Below are positions 28,430 through 31,884 of a DNA stretch of 31,884 nucleotides, in pieces. The stretch lies in contig VFIW01000158.1 of the NCBI GenBank assembly GCA_006386115.1, positions 45,772-77,655 on the forward strand. The letters are read 5' to 3'. Made by a program: the position numbers and the translations under genes. The DNA comes from Globisporangium splendens (taxonomy: Eukaryota > Oomycota > Peronosporomycetes > Pythiales > Pythiaceae). Below the pieces are notes generated by a model. That model saw nothing but the letters and a program-made list of their open reading frames with translations. It was not told where the DNA came from and did not search any database. The stretch's first letter is position 1; each line of letters opens with the position of its first letter.

Positions 28430-30060
28430 CCATTACAATGGTGGAATCAAGTCGTTTCGCGTAGATTTTTTAACCTACAATGCGCTTGTTCTGGCTTGCT
28501 TTCATTTTCCCTTCCCCCAGTCGCAGTACGATCTCAAGCAACTTCTGCATGCTTACGATGCGCCGACTGAACTCGAACGCTCGACTGATTCAAATGCGAA
28601 TGAAAAATTGCTTTTTTCGAAAAGAATAGCGTCAGACAAAAGACGTCTTGAAACATTTAGCAGTCGAGAGAGAATGCCACACAGCGCGTTCAGCTTCGAC
28701 TGTTGCCGTGGCCAGTGATTGCTTTGAGAGTAATCGATGGCTGGTCTCAAAGTAACGCAGACCATACTATCCACAGGACAGCTTCACGTCATTTGTGGGA
28801 GCCGATGGCACACTGAGTGCAAACAGGGACCTCCCATAGATGGCTTATTTAGGGACAAACCACGTATTTGGATTAATTAGGGGCTCTCAACTGCTGATAG
28901 TGCAGCACCATGCCTCACCTTGCAGACAAGCGTTGAAGTGATCAATATATATGTGTTGTGCTGAGTGTTCCTGCGCTATTGGTTTTGCTCCAGCACCTCC
29001 ACTAAGACTTGCATCGATTACTTGCTCTGTTACTCTGGCTGCGGCAAATGGTAGGTATTAGGACCAATGATCGAATTGAAGTACCGGCAACGGCCATAGT
29101 CTCAAGAAAAATGGCAGGTACATGCAAGAACAGAAAGCCTTCGATCGACCGGGGAGGGAAGGGACAGCCTGTTGCGCTGAGTACCCACGAGTGGAAGCAT
29201 ATCTGAAATTCACCGCCTACCGATGCGCATAGCACGCACATATGGGAGGGAAACAGGATGCAGTGTACCAAATATTTGGAATGAATTTATCAGAAGGCTC
29301 GGCAGCCCTCTGTTATCAAAACACTCGCGTGTTTGAAAACGCATTAGCGTGCCAACGAAGGAAGATATGCCATACCTGATGGAACTCGGCGTCCTGCTAC
29401 TGCTCGTGATGCGTGGCGAGTGGATTTCTTTCAAGATTCAATTTGCGTCTGTCCATGCTCACTCTTGTTTTTGACACACAGGAGAAGATCTTTTAGAGTA
29501 CACGCGGTGATGTGCTGCCTGCAGTCGGAAAACACGTGGTCTTATCCTCATTCACTTCATCATTATCCAAGATCATCCGTTAAAAGAAAATGTGCAAGCC
29601 GTTTTCAATACAATGATGCAAATTCTATTGATACTGCTCATGACTCGCTGTGTCACGCGCTTTATTAACCGTTGAGACCCCATTATGACACACGCATACC
29701 TTTAAACACTGCCAGCGCCGATGTCATGTCGCTGGCTGCGGCTCTGCGTTTCCTAACAGGACTACTTTACGTGCTTGCTCTACGAGTTGCTACTTTGTTC
29801 CTTTTTTGTTCGTGCGTCCGTTCTCTACCTGGCGTGATTAAACTAATCGCTCCAAACAGCAAGAGGAGCTCATTCCACTGAATCTGCAGGTGATACTGTC
29901 TGTACCCACAAAAGGGGAGAGACGTACTGACGCGAGAGCACGCGCCATAGGATAGAGCCATCTGCAGAAAACCACACAGACAGATGGACCAATTCTTCCG
30001 TACTCTTTGCCCGCATCCGAAATGAGACTGAACAAGCAAAGCAGCTACTTCCTTCGGCTC
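28430..30060. other. Intergenic region between carbonic anhydrase pseudogene and gene
   Basis: About 1.6 kb with only short, motif-free open frames (for example 29002-29271 minus, 29420-29668 plus). No transposon ends or RNA genes were recognised. The right end holds the promoter of the next gene. Confidence 0.45.
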
Positions 30061-30076
30061 CCTCATTCGCAAATTT
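30061..30076 (+). promoter_or_regulatory. Oomycete initiator plus flanking promoter region of the carbonic anhydrase gene
   Basis: cctcattcgcaaattt matches 13 of 16 positions of the known oomycete core promoter consensus GCTCATTYYNCAWTTT. It predicts transcription start near 30065 and a 5' leader of ~60 bases before the ATG at 30128, typical of oomycete genes. Confidence 0.6.
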
Positions 30077-30127
30077 ACCAGCGCCTTCGCAAGCACCCGG
30101 TCCTCCGTCTTCGTCGATTCAACGATC

Positions 30128-31122
30128 ATGCAGCTTCTCTCGGTCTTCGGTCTCCTTTGCGCCGCTGTTGCTGCTACAGTCAGTGCTGATGGGACAGTGG
30201 CTGCGAGTGGCACGAAATCGTGGGGATACAAGGACAACGATCCATCCATGTATGGCCCTGCGCAGTGGGGAACCCAGTACCCAACATGCGCTGGCAAACG
30301 CCAGTCCCCGATCGACATCACCGTGAAGTCCGTGTGCGGAGACGATGACCAGAAGGCACCAATCAAGTTCGCCGGGGAATGCGCAAGTTACAAGCTCAAA
30401 CAATTGGAGGATGCTTACAAGGGAGAAGTCCAGAACGGTGCGTTTTGCTTCGTCTTGTATTCCTCGTTCTTGTAGTGGCATGCTCACCTTGACGCATTTA
30501 TTGTCTATATCCCTTGGCGCTACAAGGTACCTGCACCGTGAGCGTCGAGAACAAGGCGTACTCGATGTTGCAGTTCCACATGCATGCGCCATCGGAGCAC
30601 ACGCTCAACGGGAAAGTCTTCGACGCAGAAGCCCACTTCGTGCACACCAACTCCGACGGCAACGCTCTTCTTGTTGTGGGTCTGTTCCTCGAGAGGAAGC
30701 AGGGTGCAACGACTGATCCTTGGTTGACCAGTGTATGGAGCGCGTTGAGCGCTGTCAACACTACGGACCCGTTGTCTGTCAAGCTGTGAGTACTCGATCA
30801 ACTATTTTGGCTACTACCAACTCCTCCACGAGCACTCATGGAGTTGTGTATTATTGTTATTATTGTTATTTGTAGCGGATCCTACTCCTCTCTGCTCACT
30901 GCTGCTGCCTCAAAGGGCAAAGTGCTCAACTACCCAGGCAGTCTCACGACTCCAACGTGCAGCGAGATTGTTGACTGGTGGGTTTTGCAAGCCCCACTGC
31001 AGGTCTCTCCAGCTGATTTTGACAAGTTCCAGGCCCACCTAGAGGAACTCCCAGCCACAGATCGCGGCCGTGGTGCGAGACCTACCCAACCACTCAACGG
31101 TCGCATCATTGCGGTCTACTAA
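30128..31122 (+). CDS. Secreted alpha-carbonic anhydrase, 271 aa, three exons
   Basis: The enzyme interconverts CO2 and bicarbonate and is probably exported. Exons are 30128-30437, 30527-30785 and 30876-31122; introns (89 and 90 bp) begin gtgcgt and gtgagt and end aag and tag. The joined frame is 816 nt. Residues 1-20 (MQLLSVFGLLCAAVAATVSA) form a signal peptide. Zinc ligands are H121 and H123 (QFHMHAPSEH) and H140 (EAHFVHTN), with E138 as in other alpha-CAs. T215 in GSLTTPTCSE is the expected gatekeeper position. C54 (near QSPIDI) and C218 probably form the disulfide usual for secreted alpha-CAs. The protein ends LNGRIIAVY. It is the intact member of a local cluster: a dead copy lies 1.7 kb upstream and a convergent copy downstream. 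Confidence 0.92.
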
Positions 31123-31684
31123 GTGACTTTTTTTCTTTTTTCTGAGCAATGCCTCATCAACAATAAAAAGCATGTTGTTACCCCTTCCATCATGCTCAGC
31201 TCTTGTCTTCTTGCAGCGACGTAAATGCGAAACAGGACTGATCTAACGATTTCTATTTTGTCCGAGACAAGATGCGCGAGTGGCACAAACAGCGTGTCTG
31301 GTTGTGTGAACTTGATGGAAATGCCCATCACCGGGATTAATCAAGCGAAGACATGCGTACATCTCCTTTGACTCATTGTCGATGGAATGTCGAAAGCTTC
31401 TTCGCACACAGCAGCGACACGATGGAGATGGTTTGACAGATGGTTGGTTCATTATGAGTTGCCATTTATATTTTTATGGAACCGGTCATCAAGCACTTAC
31501 TGTATGAGGATGAGGTACGCTGCGCACAAGTCAACCTTCCCAAACAAACCATGAAAACCAATTCTAGCGAAGAAATACTTGAACTGCAGTATTATTCTCA
31601 CGCTTGTAAAAAAAGGTGGATTCAATGCATATCGAGTTCTGCACCTAACAGGACAGTGAGTGTAGGTGCATCACCTTCACGCGT
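31123..31684. other. Convergent intergenic region between two carbonic anhydrase genes
   Basis: 562 bp between the two 3' ends. An aataaa at 31162-31167, 40 bp after the stop of the intact gene, could be its polyadenylation signal. No other feature was recognised. Confidence 0.5.
31162..31167 (+). terminator. Possible polyadenylation signal of the carbonic anhydrase gene
   Basis: aataaa 40 bp past the stop codon at 31120-31122. Confidence 0.4.
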
Positions 31685-31884
31685 CTAGTACACGGTGATC
31701 GTTCGGCCGTTGAGTGGTTGCGTAGGTCTCGCGTTGCGACCGTTGTCCGTGGCGTGAAGCTTCTTCAAGTTCGCCTGGAGGTTATCAAAGTCCGCGGACG
31801 ACACCTGGAGAGGCTGCTCCAAGACCCACCAGTCGACGATCTCACTGCACGTTGGCGTGGTGAGACTGCCTGGGTAGTTGAATT
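31685..31884 (-). CDS. Alpha-carbonic anhydrase, C-terminal exon (partial, runs off the window)
   Basis: The minus strand reads NYPGSLTTPTCSEIVDWWV, then LQVSSADFDNLQANLKKL, and ends PTQPLNGRTITVY at the TAG at 31685-31687. It is the same exon 3 as in 30876-31122, with only scattered substitutions, so it is a close paralog. The remaining exons should lie beyond 31884. The reading frame is open to the window edge. It is convergent with the intact gene. Confidence 0.88.
   Translation of the reverse strand, partial: FNYPGSLTTPTCSEIVDWWVLEQPLQVSSADFDNLQANLKKLHATDNGRNARPTQPLNGRTITVY

Noticed and set aside
1..31884. RXLR or Crinkler effector genes, CRISPR arrays, tRNA or rRNA genes
   Set aside because: No ORF with a signal peptide followed by RXLR or LFLAK was seen, and no repeat arrays or RNA gene signatures were recognised by eye; a covariance-model scan was not possible.

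Overview
The window looks like nuclear DNA from an oomycete, most probably a Phytophthora-like Peronosporales species. The reasons are compact genes with few short introns (85-90 bp, GT..AG), a large multi-pass membrane protein of a type common in Phytophthora, oomycete-style ankyrin repeats (G-H-x-x-V-V-x-W-L-H-x-N-R-x-E-G-C), two zinc-finger proteins with the CRGHGGGRRC signature, secreted alpha-carbonic anhydrases, and many transposons. Species assignment is inference. No rRNA, tRNA, CRISPR or prokaryotic operon was seen.

Layout. (1) Positions 207-7567, minus strand: a gene for a ~590-residue multi-pass membrane protein, broken by two in-frame stops and split by a 5,583-bp hAT DNA transposon (595-6177). 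The hAT has an 11-bp perfect terminal inverted repeat and a perfect 8-bp target duplication (cctgcagc). It encodes an apparently intact 675-aa transposase. Its other ~3.2 kb is a mosaic of host-like pieces in both orientations: an ankyrin pseudogene, two unrecognised minus-strand coding-like stretches, a fragment of a class V aminotransferase, and a C-terminal fragment of an unknown protein. (2) 7700-9890: two 5'-truncated copies of one LINE family, 5' ends facing each other, giving ~0.6-kb inverted arms. (3) 11476-13302: intact gene for a 608-aa zinc-finger protein. (4) ~14560-24000, minus strand: a nearly full-length LINE (~9.4 kb) with a gag-like ORF1 (zinc knuckle) and an ORF2 (APE endonuclease, RT, zinc finger, RNase H). 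It carries only a few lesions. (5) 24258-25268, minus: a second zinc-finger gene, paralogous to the first. (6) 26895-31884: alpha-carbonic anhydrase cluster. It contains one pseudogene (exon 1 missing, frameshifts, a 5'-truncated LINE of another family flanked by a 17-bp target duplication), one intact three-exon gene for a secreted enzyme (271 aa), and the last exon of a third gene on the opposite strand at the window edge.

The active-looking genes are the two zinc-finger regulators, the secreted carbonic anhydrases and the hAT transposase. The rest is a record of at least five transposon insertions. The most notable object is the hAT element, because it looks autonomous and carries captured gene fragments (Pack-type cargo). 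I see no clear multi-gene system beyond this.
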